A stretch of 64,000 bases of DNA, taken from NCBI RefSeq assembly GCF_000379105.1, contig NZ_KB900609.1, forward strand, positions 3,900,802 through 3,964,801, written 5' to 3'. The stretch is from Methylobacterium sp. WSM2598. Lineage in GTDB: Bacteria > Pseudomonadota > Alphaproteobacteria > Rhizobiales > Beijerinckiaceae. A program made the position numbers and the translations under genes. How positions within the stretch are numbered: the first letter of the stretch is position 1; each line of letters starts with the position of its first letter. Under the pieces are notes generated by a model. The model was not told the origin of the DNA. It was given only the letters and a program-made list of their open reading frames with translations, and made no database searches. Shown one piece after another: positions 7,635-15,794 of this stretch.

Positions 7635-7943
7635 TCATCCCACATCCGGTCGATCCCTTCGGGATGGCGGATTCGGGCTTCGCTCACGCGCCGCCTTGAT
7701 CCGCGCGGGCCGAAACGGCAGGTCGGTCAGCCGCCGCCCCGTCGCCTGACGGATCGCGTTGCCGAGCGCCGCGGCGGTCGGGCCCTGTGCGGCCTCGCCG
7801 GTGCCGAGAAAGGGCGCGCCCGGCCGGTCGGGCGGCTCCGCTCGCTGGCCCTGCGGGGGCCCGTAGAGGCTCGCGGTGGAGCGGGCGAGCGCGCGGATCT
7901 CGTCGTCGCTGGCGGTCGCGTGCGCCTCGACGACCGGGCGCAT
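7635..7943 (-). pseudogene. Relic of a xanthine-dehydrogenase/IorB-type molybdoenzyme large subunit
   Basis: A short open stretch on the minus strand. Its middle (about 7695-7825) reads FLGTGEAAQGPTAAALGNAI then RQATGRRLTDLPFRP. This matches the way the molybdopterin-binding subunits of the xanthine dehydrogenase/isoquinoline oxidoreductase family end, with a GE-x-x-x-xP loop, the AxxNAIxxATG helix and RxxxLPF. The rest of the roughly 700-residue protein is absent. The upstream part (DDEIRALARS) could come from a cytochrome c domain. The stop lies inside a dispersed repeat element. This looks like a deletion remnant; a diverged small gene is less likely. Confidence 0.45.
7644..7694 (+). repeat. 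Dispersed REP-like element (family 1), copy 1
   Basis: Contains GATCCCTTCGGGATGGCGGAT followed by GGGCTTCGCTCACGCGCCG. It closely matches two direct copies at 15000-15052 and 15062-15114 and partial reverse copies near 12067 and 56711. The first half can fold as a hairpin (GATCCC-TTCG-GGAT with outer ATCCG/CGGAT). Confidence 0.8.
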
Positions 7944-8011
7944 CGGCCCGGCGGCGCCGCCGTGCTGGGGATCCCGGTCGCGCAGGTCGCGGGCGAGGCG
8001 GGCGCGACCGC

Positions 8012-10729
8012 TCAGGCCGCCTTCGCGTTGAAGAGGCTGCGGATCTCGGTGACCGGCCGGGGCCGGCTGAACAGGTAGCCCTGCAGCTCGTCGCAGCCCT
8101 CCTGGCGCAGGATGTCGAGCTGCTCGGTGGTCTCCACGCCCTCCGCCAGCACGCCCATGCCGAGGGCGCGGCCGAGCCCGATCACGGCCCGCACGATCTC
8201 GACGCTGTCGGTCTCGCGGGCGAGGTTGCGCACGAAGGATTGGTCGATCTTGATCTTGTCGAAGGGGAAGCTGCGCAGGTAGCTCAGGCTCGAGTAGCCG
8301 GTGCCGAAATCGTCCATCGAGATCAGGGCGCCGAGCGTCCGCAGCTCGTGCAGCACGGCGAGCGTGGCCTCGTTGTCCTGCAGGAGCACGGATTCGGTGA
8401 TCTCCAGTTCGAGCCGGCCCGGGCCGAGGCCGGTCTCGGCCAGGACCCGCCGCACCTCCGCGACGAGGTCGCCCTGCACGAACTGCACGGGCGAGAGGTT
8501 GACGGCGATCTTGAGGGGTTCGGGCCAGCTCGCGGCCTCGGCGCAGGCCTGGGCGAGCACCCAGGCGCCGAGGGGCCGGATCAGGCCGGTCTCCTCCGCG
8601 AGCGGGATGAACACGGCGGGGCTGACGCTGCCGTGCTCCGGGTGGCGCCAGCGCAGCAGCGCCTCGAAGCCGCGCAGCGCGCGGCTGCGCGCCTCGACGA
8701 GCGGCTGGTAGTGCACCTCGAACTGCCCCTCGTCGAGGGCGCGGCGCAGGTCGGCGGCGAGGCGGCGGCGGCGCTGGATCTCGAGGTCCATCTCCGCATC
8801 GAAGAACCGCCACGTGCCCCGGCCGGCGGCCTTGGCCTGGTAGAGGGCGATGTCGGCGCTGCGCAGGAGCGCGTCGGGGGTGGGGTCGGCGCTGAGCGCG
8901 GTGGCGACGCCGAGGCTGGCGCCGATCACCACCTGCTGGCCCTGGATCTCGAAGGGCTGCTGCAGGACCGCGACGACGCGCTCGGCGAGCAGGGCGGCCT
9001 GCCGGGGCTGCTCGGCCCCCACCTGCACGATGGCGAATTCGTCGCCGCCGAGCCGCGCCACGCGGTCGGTCGCGCTCACCACCCCCCGCAGCCGCCGGGC
9101 GACGAGGCGCAGGAGCTCGTCTCCGGCGGGGTGGCCGAGGCTGTCGTTGACGACCTTGAACCCGTCGAGGTCGAGGCAGAGCACCGCCCCGACATCCCCG
9201 TAGGGCCGCCTCGCGAAGACCTCCTCCATCCATTCCCGCAGGGGGATGCGGTTGGGCAGGCCGGTGAGCGCGTCGTGGCGCGCCAGATAGGCGATCTGCT
9301 CCTCGCTGCGGCGCCGCTCGGTCACGTCCTCGTGGGTGCAGACGAAGCCGCCGGCCGGGATCGCCGCCTGCACGACGCTGATCGCCCGCCCATCCGCGAG
9401 GTCCACCGTGAAGGCGACCGGGTCGTCCGCCCCCTCGGGCCGGCGCCGCAGCGCGCCCTCGGTGCCGTCCGCCGCGAGGCGGGCGAGGAGGTCGGCGAGC
9501 GGCGTCCCCGGCCGGGCGAGGTCGGCCGGCACGCCGTGCATGGCGGCGAAGCGCGCGTTCATCAGGATCAGCCGGTCGTCCCTGTCGAACAGGCAGAGGC
9601 CCTGGGTCATGCTGTCGAGGGCGATGCCGAAGCGGGCGTACTGGGTGCGCAGGTCGCACTCGCCGCGCGCGCGCTCCTCCGCGGCGGCGCGGGCCGCCTC
9701 GGCCTCGGCCAGCCGCTCCCGGCCCCGGATCTGCCGCGCGCCCAGGACGACGAGCCCGAGGAGGCCGAGATCGAGGCCCAGGGCCGCGGCCCCGAGCGCC
9801 CCGGCCTGCCGGCTCCAGGCCGCGAGGCAGGCCTCGGCCGTGCGGCTGATGCTGAGGAGCACCGGGTAATTGGCGAGGCCGCGCACGGCGATGAGACGGT
9901 CCTGGCCGTCGATCGGGCTCACGTTGCGGATCACGCCGCTGCGCGAGCCCAGCGCCGCGATCAGCGCCGCGCCGGCATTGCCGAAGCTGCGGCCGATCGT
10001 GCCCTCCCGGGCCGGGTGGCGCACCAGCAGCACGCCGTCCTGGCGGAACATCGACAGCACGTAGTCGGGGGCCGGGGCGGTCTGGCGGTAGAGGCGCTCG
10101 AAATACTGCAGCTCGACCGCCCCGAGGACGAGGCCGAGGAAGCGGCCGTCCGAGCCCGAGACCTTGCGGGCGATGTAGATCGTCCAGGCGCCGTCGCCCC
10201 GGTTCTGCACCGGCTTGCTGATGAAGCGCTGCAAAGCGGGGTCCGCCACCAGGGCCTTGAAATAATCCCGGTCGGAGATGGTGACGTCGGGGATCGGCCA
10301 GTAGCGCGAGAAGTTGCGCAGCTTGCCGGTCTCGTCGATCAGCGTGATGGCGTTCACCTGCGGCAGCGCGGCGATCCGGGCGCGCAGCAGGTCGTGCATC
10401 GCCCGCGAGGAGACCTGCGCGACGTACTCCTCCTCGGTGACCACGTCGTTGGCGCGGATCTCCTCGATGATGCCCTGCTGCACGAGCTCGATCGCCTGCA
10501 GGGCCCGGTCGGCCTGCTCGCCGAGGCTGATCGACAGGCCGGCGAGGCTCTGCTGGGCGTCCTCCACCGCCCGCGCGTGCAGGTCGCGGACGAGCAGCAG
10601 CGCGGCGGAGGCGATCAGCACGGCCAGCAGCGCCCCGGCACCCGCCAGAACCCAGACCGGCCGCCAGCGCAGGGCCGCGCAGAGGGCCGTCGTGCCGCGC
10701 TTGAGCCAGGAGAGAGCCACGCGATCCAT
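8012..10729 (-). CDS. Membrane GGDEF-EAL protein with Cache and PAS domains
   Basis: 905 residues. A first membrane helix (about 26-48) is followed by a periplasmic double-Cache-like sensor region (50-300, with RDYFKAL at 155-161), a second helix (about 309-331), a PAS-like segment beginning DSMTQGLCLFDRDD (372-385), a GGDEF domain with intact GGDEF at 561-565, and an EAL domain with FEALLRW at 688-694 and the DDFGTGYSS loop. Both catalytic signatures look intact, so it could make or degrade cyclic-di-GMP in response to an extracellular ligand. The ATG at 10729 has GGAACGACG just upstream. It is monocistronic and divergent from the hydrolase gene. A second GGDEF-EAL protein is encoded near 30 kb. 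Confidence 0.93.
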   Translation of the reverse strand: MDRVALSWLKRGTTALCAALRWRPVWVLAGAGALLAVLIASAALLLVRDLHARAVEDAQQSLAGLSISLGEQADRALQAIELVQQGIIEEIRANDVVTEEEYVAQVSSRAMHDLLRARIAALPQVNAITLIDETGKLRNFSRYWPIPDVTISDRDYFKALVADPALQRFISKPVQNRGDGAWTIYIARKVSGSDGRFLGLVLGAVELQYFERLYRQTAPAPDYVLSMFRQDGVLLVRHPAREGTIGRSFGNAGAALIAALGSRSGVIRNVSPIDGQDRLIAVRGLANYPVLLSISRTAEACLAAWSRQAGALGAAALGLDLGLLGLVVLGARQIRGRERLAEAEAARAAAEERARGECDLRTQYARFGIALDSMTQGLCLFDRDDRLILMNARFAAMHGVPADLARPGTPLADLLARLAADGTEGALRRRPEGADDPVAFTVDLADGRAISVVQAAIPAGGFVCTHEDVTERRRSEEQIAYLARHDALTGLPNRIPLREWMEEVFARRPYGDVGAVLCLDLDGFKVVNDSLGHPAGDELLRLVARRLRGVVSATDRVARLGGDEFAIVQVGAEQPRQAALLAERVVAVLQQPFEIQGQQVVIGASLGVATALSADPTPDALLRSADIALYQAKAAGRGTWRFFDAEMDLEIQRRRRLAADLRRALDEGQFEVHYQPLVEARSRALRGFEALLRWRHPEHGSVSPAVFIPLAEETGLIRPLGAWVLAQACAEAASWPEPLKIAVNLSPVQFVQGDLVAEVRRVLAETGLGPGRLELEITESVLLQDNEATLAVLHELRTLGALISMDDFGTGYSSLSYLRSFPFDKIKIDQSFVRNLARETDSVEIVRAVIGLGRALGMGVLAEGVETTEQLDILRQEGCDELQGYLFSRPRPVTEIRSLFNAKAA

Positions 10730-11101
10730 CGTCGTTCCCGGGCGTCAGTGGGGCTTCGGCGGCGGCGACCTGGCACCCCCGAGAGCCGAACATTCGACAA
10801 TTCTGCGCAAGCCGGAGCACGGCGTTAACCGTGCTGTTCGAGTTAGGGCGGCGCTCTCTCGACGTGCATACGGCCTATGTCGAACGCATGAGCACCTGAG
10901 ATTCAGCGGAGATCCTGGCCGTTCGGACGCGCGTCATGGCAGCCTTCATAGGATCAGGACTCTGCCTGATCATTAAAGTGATCCGAGAAAGACTGGCATA
11001 AGGGCAGATGGCGGGCCGGACCGGGACGGCGGCCGCCCCGCGTGGTAACGCTGGGCGGTCCGGGGCCCGGCGGACCGCTCCCCGGCCCCGGAGGAGACCC
11101 C
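10730..11101. other. Intergenic region between divergent genes
   Basis: This 372-base region serves as the upstream region of both the GGDEF-EAL gene (minus) and the alpha/beta hydrolase gene (plus). It is locally AT-richer around 10795-10990. A direct repeat TGATC-N7-TGATC lies near 10967-10983. No convincing RNA gene, coding frame or named operator was seen. Confidence 0.6.
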
Positions 11102-12076
11102 ATGACCCGAGCGATGGGCGCATCGGCGCCGCGGGCGGCGGAGATCCGCCACGAGATCCTCGACCTGCCCGGCCTGCGCCAGCACGTGGCGCGGGCGGGC
11201 GAGGGCCCTCCCCTCGTCCTGCTGCACGGCTGGCCCGAATTCTGGGCGAGTTTCGAGCCGCTGATGGCCCGGCTCTCCGACCGCTTCAGCCTGATCGCGC
11301 CGGACCTGCGCGGCTTCGGCGAGACCGGCCGCGATCCCGCGGCCCCGCCCGACCCGACCGTGGATGCGCAGGCGCACGCGGCCGACCTCCTCGCCCTGCT
11401 CGACGCGCTCGGGCTCGCCCGGGTCGGGCTCGTCGGGCACGATGTCGGGGCCTACGTGATGCAGGACTTCGCCCGGCGCCACCCCGAGCGGCTCGCGGGC
11501 CTGTTCTTCTTCAACTGCCCCACTACCGGCATCGGGCCGCGCTGGGCCGCCGCCGCCCACCTCAAGGAGACCTGGTACCAGTACTTCCACCAGCAGCCCT
11601 TCGCGGCCGCGCTGGTGGGCGCCTCGCGCGAATCCTGCGCCGCCTATATCGGGCATTTCCTGCGCCACTGGAGCGCCGACCCGGAGGCCTTCGCGCCGAT
11701 GATGGAGCGCTTCATCGACAATTTCATGCGGCCGGGAAATCTCCAGGGCGGGTTCGACTGGTACCTCTCGGCCGCGCCGGGGCGCCAGCAGGTGATCGCC
11801 GGCGAGGCGCCGCGCCTGCCGCCGATCCCGGTGCCGACCCGGGTGCTCTGGGGCGCCCGCGACCCGATCATCCGGGTCGAGTGGATGGACGCCCTCGGGG
11901 AGACCTTCTCGGACCTGGAGGCGGGCCGCGCCGAGGAGGCGGGCCACTTCGTGCACGTCGAGGCTCCCGACCTCGCCGCCGAGGCGATCGCGCGGTTCTT
12001 CGGCGGGCGGATGGGGGCTGATGCGCTGTCCGGAGGATCACGCCCGGACAGCGTCACGAGCCCGCGCGGCGCGTGA
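11102..12076 (+). CDS. Alpha/beta hydrolase (epoxide hydrolase/dehalogenase-like)
   Basis: 324 residues with the alpha/beta-hydrolase layout. HGWPEFWASF (42-51) forms the oxyanion region, the nucleophile is Asp114 in GHDVGAY, a possible acid is Asp254 in WGARDP, and the base is His282 in AGHFVHVE. An Asp nucleophile in GHDxG is the hallmark of epoxide hydrolases and haloacid/haloalkane dehalogenases rather than esterases, which have Ser. A cap region lies between. GGAGGAGACCCC precedes the ATG at 11102. The stop codon is inside a reverse copy of a dispersed REP-like element, so the last few residues are encoded by repeat sequence. The substrate is unknown. Confidence 0.88.
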   Translation: MTRAMGASAPRAAEIRHEILDLPGLRQHVARAGEGPPLVLLHGWPEFWASFEPLMARLSDRFSLIAPDLRGFGETGRDPAAPPDPTVDAQAHAADLLALLDALGLARVGLVGHDVGAYVMQDFARRHPERLAGLFFFNCPTTGIGPRWAAAAHLKETWYQYFHQQPFAAALVGASRESCAAYIGHFLRHWSADPEAFAPMMERFIDNFMRPGNLQGGFDWYLSAAPGRQQVIAGEAPRLPPIPVPTRVLWGARDPIIRVEWMDALGETFSDLEAGRAEEAGHFVHVEAPDLAAEAIARFFGGRMGADALSGGSRPDSVTSPRGA

Positions 12077-12096
12077 GCGAAGCCGACATCCGCATG
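12067..12096 (-). repeat. REP-like element (family 1), partial reverse copy overlapping a gene end
   Basis: Reads GGCGCGTGAGCGAAGCCGAC then ATCCGC, the reverse complement of the conserved GCGGAT...GGCTTCGCTCACGCGCC part of the family. The TGA of the alpha/beta hydrolase gene (12074-12076) lies within it. Degenerate repeat sequence continues to about 12150. Confidence 0.7.
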
Positions 12097-12200
12097 GCCG
12101 AAATGGGAGATGGCGAAGCAATCCGTCGGATGGCGGACGATCCGGGTTTCGGACGAACGCTCCGGCCGCCGGCGCGGCCGAGCGGCGCGGGGCCGCCGGC

Positions 12201-12752
12201 TCACGGCGCCCGCGGCTTCGCCCCCGGCTCGCCCGCGATGATCCCGGAGACGAGCGGGTTGAAGCTGGTGAGGCGCCGGTAATCGAGGGGGGCGGCCGGG
12301 CTCGCATCCCCGCCCGACGCGATCGCCTCCGTGCCGCTCACCTCGATGCGGGTGCGCCCGAGCCCCTGGGCCTGGACGAGGCCGAACAGGATCCGGGCGT
12401 GGCCGGGGCTGAGCCGGATGCAGCCGTGGGAGGCCGGGCTGCCGAGGCGGCCGACGGCGCGGCTGCCGTGGATCGCGTGGCCCGCATCGGTGAAGAAGAC
12501 CGAGAAGGGCATCGGCGCGTCGTCCCACTCCCGCGAGTAGTGCTCGCGCGCGAGGCGGGAGGGGGCGAAGGAGCCCGAGGGCGTCGCGTAGCCCGCGGCG
12601 CCGGTCGAGACCGGCCAAGTGTAGCGCTCCTGCCCGTCCACCGTGACCGTCATGCGCTGGGCCGCCTTGTCGACCGCGACCAGCAGGTCGGCCCGGGCGG
12701 GGCCGAGGCCGAGGCCGAGGAGCACCGCCCCGATGACACCGATCCGGACCAT
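12201..12752 (-). CDS. L,D-transpeptidase (YkuD domain), exported
   Basis: 183 residues from the ATG at 12752. A signal peptide (VRIGVIGAVLLGLGLGPARA, 2-21) is followed directly by a YkuD domain. The catalytic motif is intact: His95 in AIHGS, then SPASHGCIRL with His109 and Cys111. Such enzymes cross-link peptidoglycan (3-3 links) or attach proteins to it. The frame opens 16 codons earlier, but those codons are Arg/Gly-rich and would bury the signal peptide, so the internal ATG is preferred; GGGGAGGGGCG lies a few bases upstream of it. Transcribed alone, convergent with the hydrolase gene and divergent from the oxlT-like gene. Confidence 0.92.
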   Translation of the reverse strand: MVRIGVIGAVLLGLGLGPARADLLVAVDKAAQRMTVTVDGQERYTWPVSTGAAGYATPSGSFAPSRLAREHYSREWDDAPMPFSVFFTDAGHAIHGSRAVGRLGSPASHGCIRLSPGHARILFGLVQAQGLGRTRIEVSGTEAIASGGDASPAAPLDYRRLTSFNPLVSGIIAGEPGAKPRAP

Positions 12753-13246
12753 TCCGCCCCTCCCCTCGCCGCGTCGCTCACCGGGAAGACGGCCGGACAC
12801 GGCCGAGGTTCCCGCTCCCCGGGCCTCAGGTCAAGCCGGCAGCGGCCGCCCGGGACCATTGTCCGGCCTTGTTGCGGCCGGCCGCCTGTGATGAGACTCC
12901 CGGCCATGTCGCGCCGGGCTGCACCAATCCCCGGCGGTGGAACGGAGCGGAGTACGCGTGCAATGCAGCATGAAAGCGAACGTTCGTTCAGTTGAACACG
13001 TTGCATGACTGCTCCGGCGGGCGCGGGAACGCGGATCGAGTCCGTGGATTCATCCTTGGTCTTGATGCGACCGATTGACAGCGGCCTCGACCTCGGACCA
13101 CACTCATCTGGTATACCGTCGACCTAGGACGGAGAGGCGAGGCGACCGGGGACCGGCGCCGCGCACCGGGTTGGCGCCGGCCAGCGAACGCAGAGTCGCG
13201 GCGGCGCGCGAAGACCTCTTAACCAACACGACCAGGAGAGACGCCG
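12753..13246. other. Intergenic region between ldt and oxlT-like genes
   Basis: A 494-base divergent regulatory region. It holds a 10-bp palindrome CGAACGTTCG at 12977-12986 and a GntR-type site TGGTATACCG at 13109-13118. No coding frame with convincing composition was seen. Confidence 0.6.
13109..13118. promoter_or_regulatory. GntR/FCD-type operator-like site upstream of oxlT-like gene
   Basis: The sequence TCTGGTATACCG contains TGGTATACC, which fits the TNGTNNNACNA pattern of FadR/VanR-subfamily GntR regulators. The same core with a perfect palindrome (TGGTATACCA) occurs at 15293-15302, upstream of a GntR/FCD regulator gene. The site is about 130 bases before the transporter start. Confidence 0.5.
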
Positions 13247-14521
13247 ATGTCAGGGACACAGGAGAACGCCAGAGGGGGGCGCTGGCTGCAGCTCGCCTTC
13301 GGGGTGATCTGCATGTGCATGATCGCCAACATGCAGTACGGCTGGACCTTCTTCGTCAATCCGATGCAGGAGCGGCACGGCTGGGAGCGCGCGGCGATCC
13401 AGGTCGCCTTCACGCTGTTCGTCGTCACCGAGACGTGGCTGGTGCCGATCGAGGGCTGGTTCGTCGACAAGTACGGCCCGCGGATCGTCACGCTGATCGG
13501 CGGCGTGCTCTGCGCCATCGCCTGGGTGATCAACTCCTACGCGACGTCCCTCACCGTCCTGTACATCGCGGCCGCGATCGGCGGCACCGGGGCGGGCGCC
13601 GTCTACGGCACCTGCGTGGGCAACTCGCTGAAGTGGTTCCCGGACCGCCGCGGCCTCGCGGCCGGCATCACCGCGATGGGCTTCGGCGCGGGCTCTGCCC
13701 TGACCGTCGTGCCGATCCAGTGGATGATCAAGACGCAGGGCTACGAGTCCGCCTTCTTCTACTTCGGCATCGGCCAGGGCCTCGTCGTCTGCCTGCTCGC
13801 CCTCTTCCTGGTCGCGCCCCGCAAGGGCGAGGTGCCGGAGGTGGCCCGGGTCAGCCAGAGCCGGCGCGACTACACGCCCGGCGAGATGGTGCGCACCCCG
13901 ATCTTCTGGGTGATGTACGCCATGTTCGTGATGATGGCGGCGGGCGGCCTGATGGCGACGGCCCAGCTCGGCCCGATCGCCAAGGACTTCAAGATCGCCG
14001 ACGTGCCGGTGAGCCTGCTCGGCGTGACGCTGCCGGCGCTGACCTTCGCGGCCACCCTCGACCGGGTGCTGAACGGCGTGACGCGGCCCTTCTTCGGCTG
14101 GGTCTCCGACCATATCGGCCGCGAGAACACGATGTTCCTGTCCTTCGCCATCGAGGGCCTCGGCATCTACGCGCTCAGCGTGTTCGGCAGCGACCCGGTC
14201 GCCTTCGTGATCCTGACGGGCCTCGTGTTCTTCGCCTGGGGCGAGATCTACTCGCTGTTCCCGGCCACCTGCGGCGACACGTTCGGCACCAAGTACGCGG
14301 CGACCAACGCGGGCCTGCTCTACACCGCCAAGGGCACCGCGGCCCTGATCGTGCCCTATACCAGCCTGCTCACGACCTGGACCGGCAGCTGGCACGCGGT
14401 CTTCATCGCCGCGGCCGCGCTCAACATCGTGGCGGCGCTGATGGCAGTCCTGGTGCTCAAGCCCATGCGGGCGGCCTACACCAAGTCCGCCGCCGTGCTG
14501 ACGCCGGCCCCGGCCGCCTGA
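13247..14521 (+). CDS. oxlT: Oxalate/formate antiporter family MFS transporter
   Basis: 424 residues with 12 predicted membrane segments. The two charged residues that bind dicarboxylate in OxlT have counterparts here: Arg280 in VTRPFFGWVSDHIGR and Lys362 in LYTAKGTAA. Other shared stretches are QYGWTFFVNPM and WFPDRRGLAAGITAMGFG. This supports an oxalate/formate-type anion exchanger in the inner membrane, though other monocarboxylate or dicarboxylate substrates remain possible because no formyl-CoA transferase or oxalyl-CoA decarboxylase gene is nearby. AGGAGAG precedes the ATG. Control by the nearby GntR/FCD protein is suggested by the shared operator-like core. A strong terminator follows at 14552. 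Confidence 0.85.
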   Translation: MSGTQENARGGRWLQLAFGVICMCMIANMQYGWTFFVNPMQERHGWERAAIQVAFTLFVVTETWLVPIEGWFVDKYGPRIVTLIGGVLCAIAWVINSYATSLTVLYIAAAIGGTGAGAVYGTCVGNSLKWFPDRRGLAAGITAMGFGAGSALTVVPIQWMIKTQGYESAFFYFGIGQGLVVCLLALFLVAPRKGEVPEVARVSQSRRDYTPGEMVRTPIFWVMYAMFVMMAAGGLMATAQLGPIAKDFKIADVPVSLLGVTLPALTFAATLDRVLNGVTRPFFGWVSDHIGRENTMFLSFAIEGLGIYALSVFGSDPVAFVILTGLVFFAWGEIYSLFPATCGDTFGTKYAATNAGLLYTAKGTAALIVPYTSLLTTWTGSWHAVFIAAAALNIVAALMAVLVLKPMRAAYTKSAAVLTPAPAA

Positions 14522-14551
14522 CGCCGGCCCCGGCCCCGCACCACCCCACCG

Positions 14552-14579
14552 ACGGCGCCGGCACCCCCGGCGCCGTTTT
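14552..14579 (+). terminator. Rho-independent terminator after oxlT-like gene
   Basis: A perfect 10-bp stem ACGGCGCCGG pairs with CCGGCGCCGT around a five-base loop and is followed by TTTT. It lies 30 bases after the transporter stop. Confidence 0.85.
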
Positions 14580-14999
14580 CGCGTCCGCAGCGATCGTTCC
14601 CCGGGGCCCGGCCGACGGTTCGGCGACGGCCCCCGGCCCCGCCCCCGCGGAGCAGGCGACGCGGGGGAACCGTCCTCCCGCGCGACCAGGCCGGCGGCGG
14701 GCCGCTCCCTCGGGCCGAGCGGGCCGCCGCGGCAGGAAGCTGCCCTGGCGAGGCCCCCGCCCGAGGGCCCGGCCGTGCGCGCCCGGGCGAGCGAGACGGT
14801 GTCCCGCGGTCCCTCGACGGACGTCTCTCACCGCGTGCGGCATCCAACCCCCCTCCTCTCGCTCTGGACGGGGGCGGCATGGCCGTCCCGCTCGGTTGTC
14901 GGTGCGGCGGGACAGAGGCCGGTCCGATGCCGACGCGACCTCGGACCCGCGGCGCGTTCGCGACACCGGGCCGATCGCCGGGATGACGAATTATCCCAA

Positions 15000-15052
15000 A
15001 TCCGCTTGATCCCTTCGGGATGGCGGATGTGGGCTTCGCTCAGGCGCCGCGC
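15000..15052 (+). repeat. REP-like element (family 1), copy 2
   Basis: Reads ATCCGCTTGATCCCTTCGGG then ATGGCGGATGTGGGCTTCGC and GCGCCGC. It is nearly identical to the copy starting 62 bases downstream, so the two form a short tandem pair. Confidence 0.9.
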
Positions 15053-15061
15053 GGGCTGGTG

Positions 15062-15114
15062 ATCCGCTTGATCCCTTCGGGATGGCGGATCTGGGCTTCG
15101 CTCAGGCGCCGCGC
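15062..15114 (+). repeat. REP-like element (family 1), copy 3
   Basis: Differs from copy 2 by only a few bases (CTGGG for GTGGG). It is directly followed by the palindrome at 15122-15160. Confidence 0.9.
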
Positions 15115-15121
15115 AGGCGTG

Positions 15122-15160
15122 TGATCCGGGATCCGCTTGGATCAAGCGGATCCCGGATCA
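15122..15160. repeat. Palindromic element P (TGATCCGGGATCCGCTTG arms), copy 1
   Basis: Perfect 18-bp arms (TGATCCGGGATCCGCTTG and its reverse complement) are separated by GAT. Near-identical elements occur at 52723-52759 and 56648-56686. Confidence 0.95.
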
Positions 15161-15292
15161 GCCCCCGCGCCGAGGCCGGTCCCGCCCGCGCAGCACCCCG
15201 CCGCAGAACCCGATCACTCCCGCCGCGGAATGGCGCTTCGTCGCAGGTTCCACGCCACCCATGCACCCGCGGAATGCCTCGGTTGTGGTGTC

Positions 15293-15302
15293 TGGTATAC
15301 CA
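15293..15302. promoter_or_regulatory. GntR/FCD-type operator-like palindrome TGGTATACCA
   Basis: A perfect 10-bp palindrome matching the VanR/FadR-type core. It shares TCTGGTATACC with the site upstream of the oxlT-like gene and lies 55 bases before a small membrane-protein frame and about 490 bases before the GntR gene, so it may serve autoregulation. Confidence 0.55.
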
Positions 15303-15356
15303 AGTTGCGCCGCAGCATGGCACTTATCGCGGCGCACCATAACCGAGGCCATTGCG

Positions 15357-15515
15357 ATGATCGTCTCCGCCACCGCCTTCCTCGCCGCCCTGATCGGCCT
15401 GCACGGGATCCTCGTCGTGAAGCTCGCCGACCGGCTGACGCCCGGCCCCGGCCGCACCGGCACGGCCGAGCGCCCCGCCGTCCCCGCGAACGGCCGCTAC
15501 GTCGGCATCGCCTGA
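15357..15515 (+). CDS. Possible small membrane protein (52 aa)
   Basis: ATG at 15357 starts a 52-residue frame with one clear membrane segment (residues 2-20: hydrophobic with a single His) and a Pro/Gly-rich cytoplasmic-looking tail. No family is recognised. It sits right behind the TGGTATACCA palindrome and before the GntR gene, which would suit a regulated small membrane peptide, but there is no strong ribosome binding site and the frame is short. Treat as tentative. Confidence 0.35.
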   Translation: MIVSATAFLAALIGLHGILVVKLADRLTPGPGRTGTAERPAVPANGRYVGIA

Positions 15516-15794
15516 GCGGGGCCGGACGAAAGTCCAAGTCACCCCCTTGGTCCAGGTCGCAACCCAAGTCGCACCGTGACCATCCCAAGATGTAGGCGCC
15601 GCTGCCCGACATCTGATACTATCGGTTGTGGCAACGTGCCCCGCCCTCTTGCATCGCCGGCGACACGAGGGCATCGTCTCGCTGGCATGCCACGCATGCC
15701 TGCTTTATGAGGATTCGCGTCGTCCCGGAACCGGGGCGGGGCGGAGGGGCCGGGGACACGGGGCGCCGGCCGCGGGAAGCGTCAGGTGCAGCCG

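Larger units (their letters stand above)
14580..15356. other. Long non-coding stretch with repeat cluster
   Basis: No credible gene was found on either strand from 14580 to 14995. From 15000 to 15160 it carries two direct REP-like family 1 copies and a large palindrome. A GntR-type operator follows at 15293. Confidence 0.6.

Noticed and set aside
14457-14966. Minus-strand frames between oxlT and the repeat cluster
   Set aside because: They run through the terminator and show no protein-like composition.
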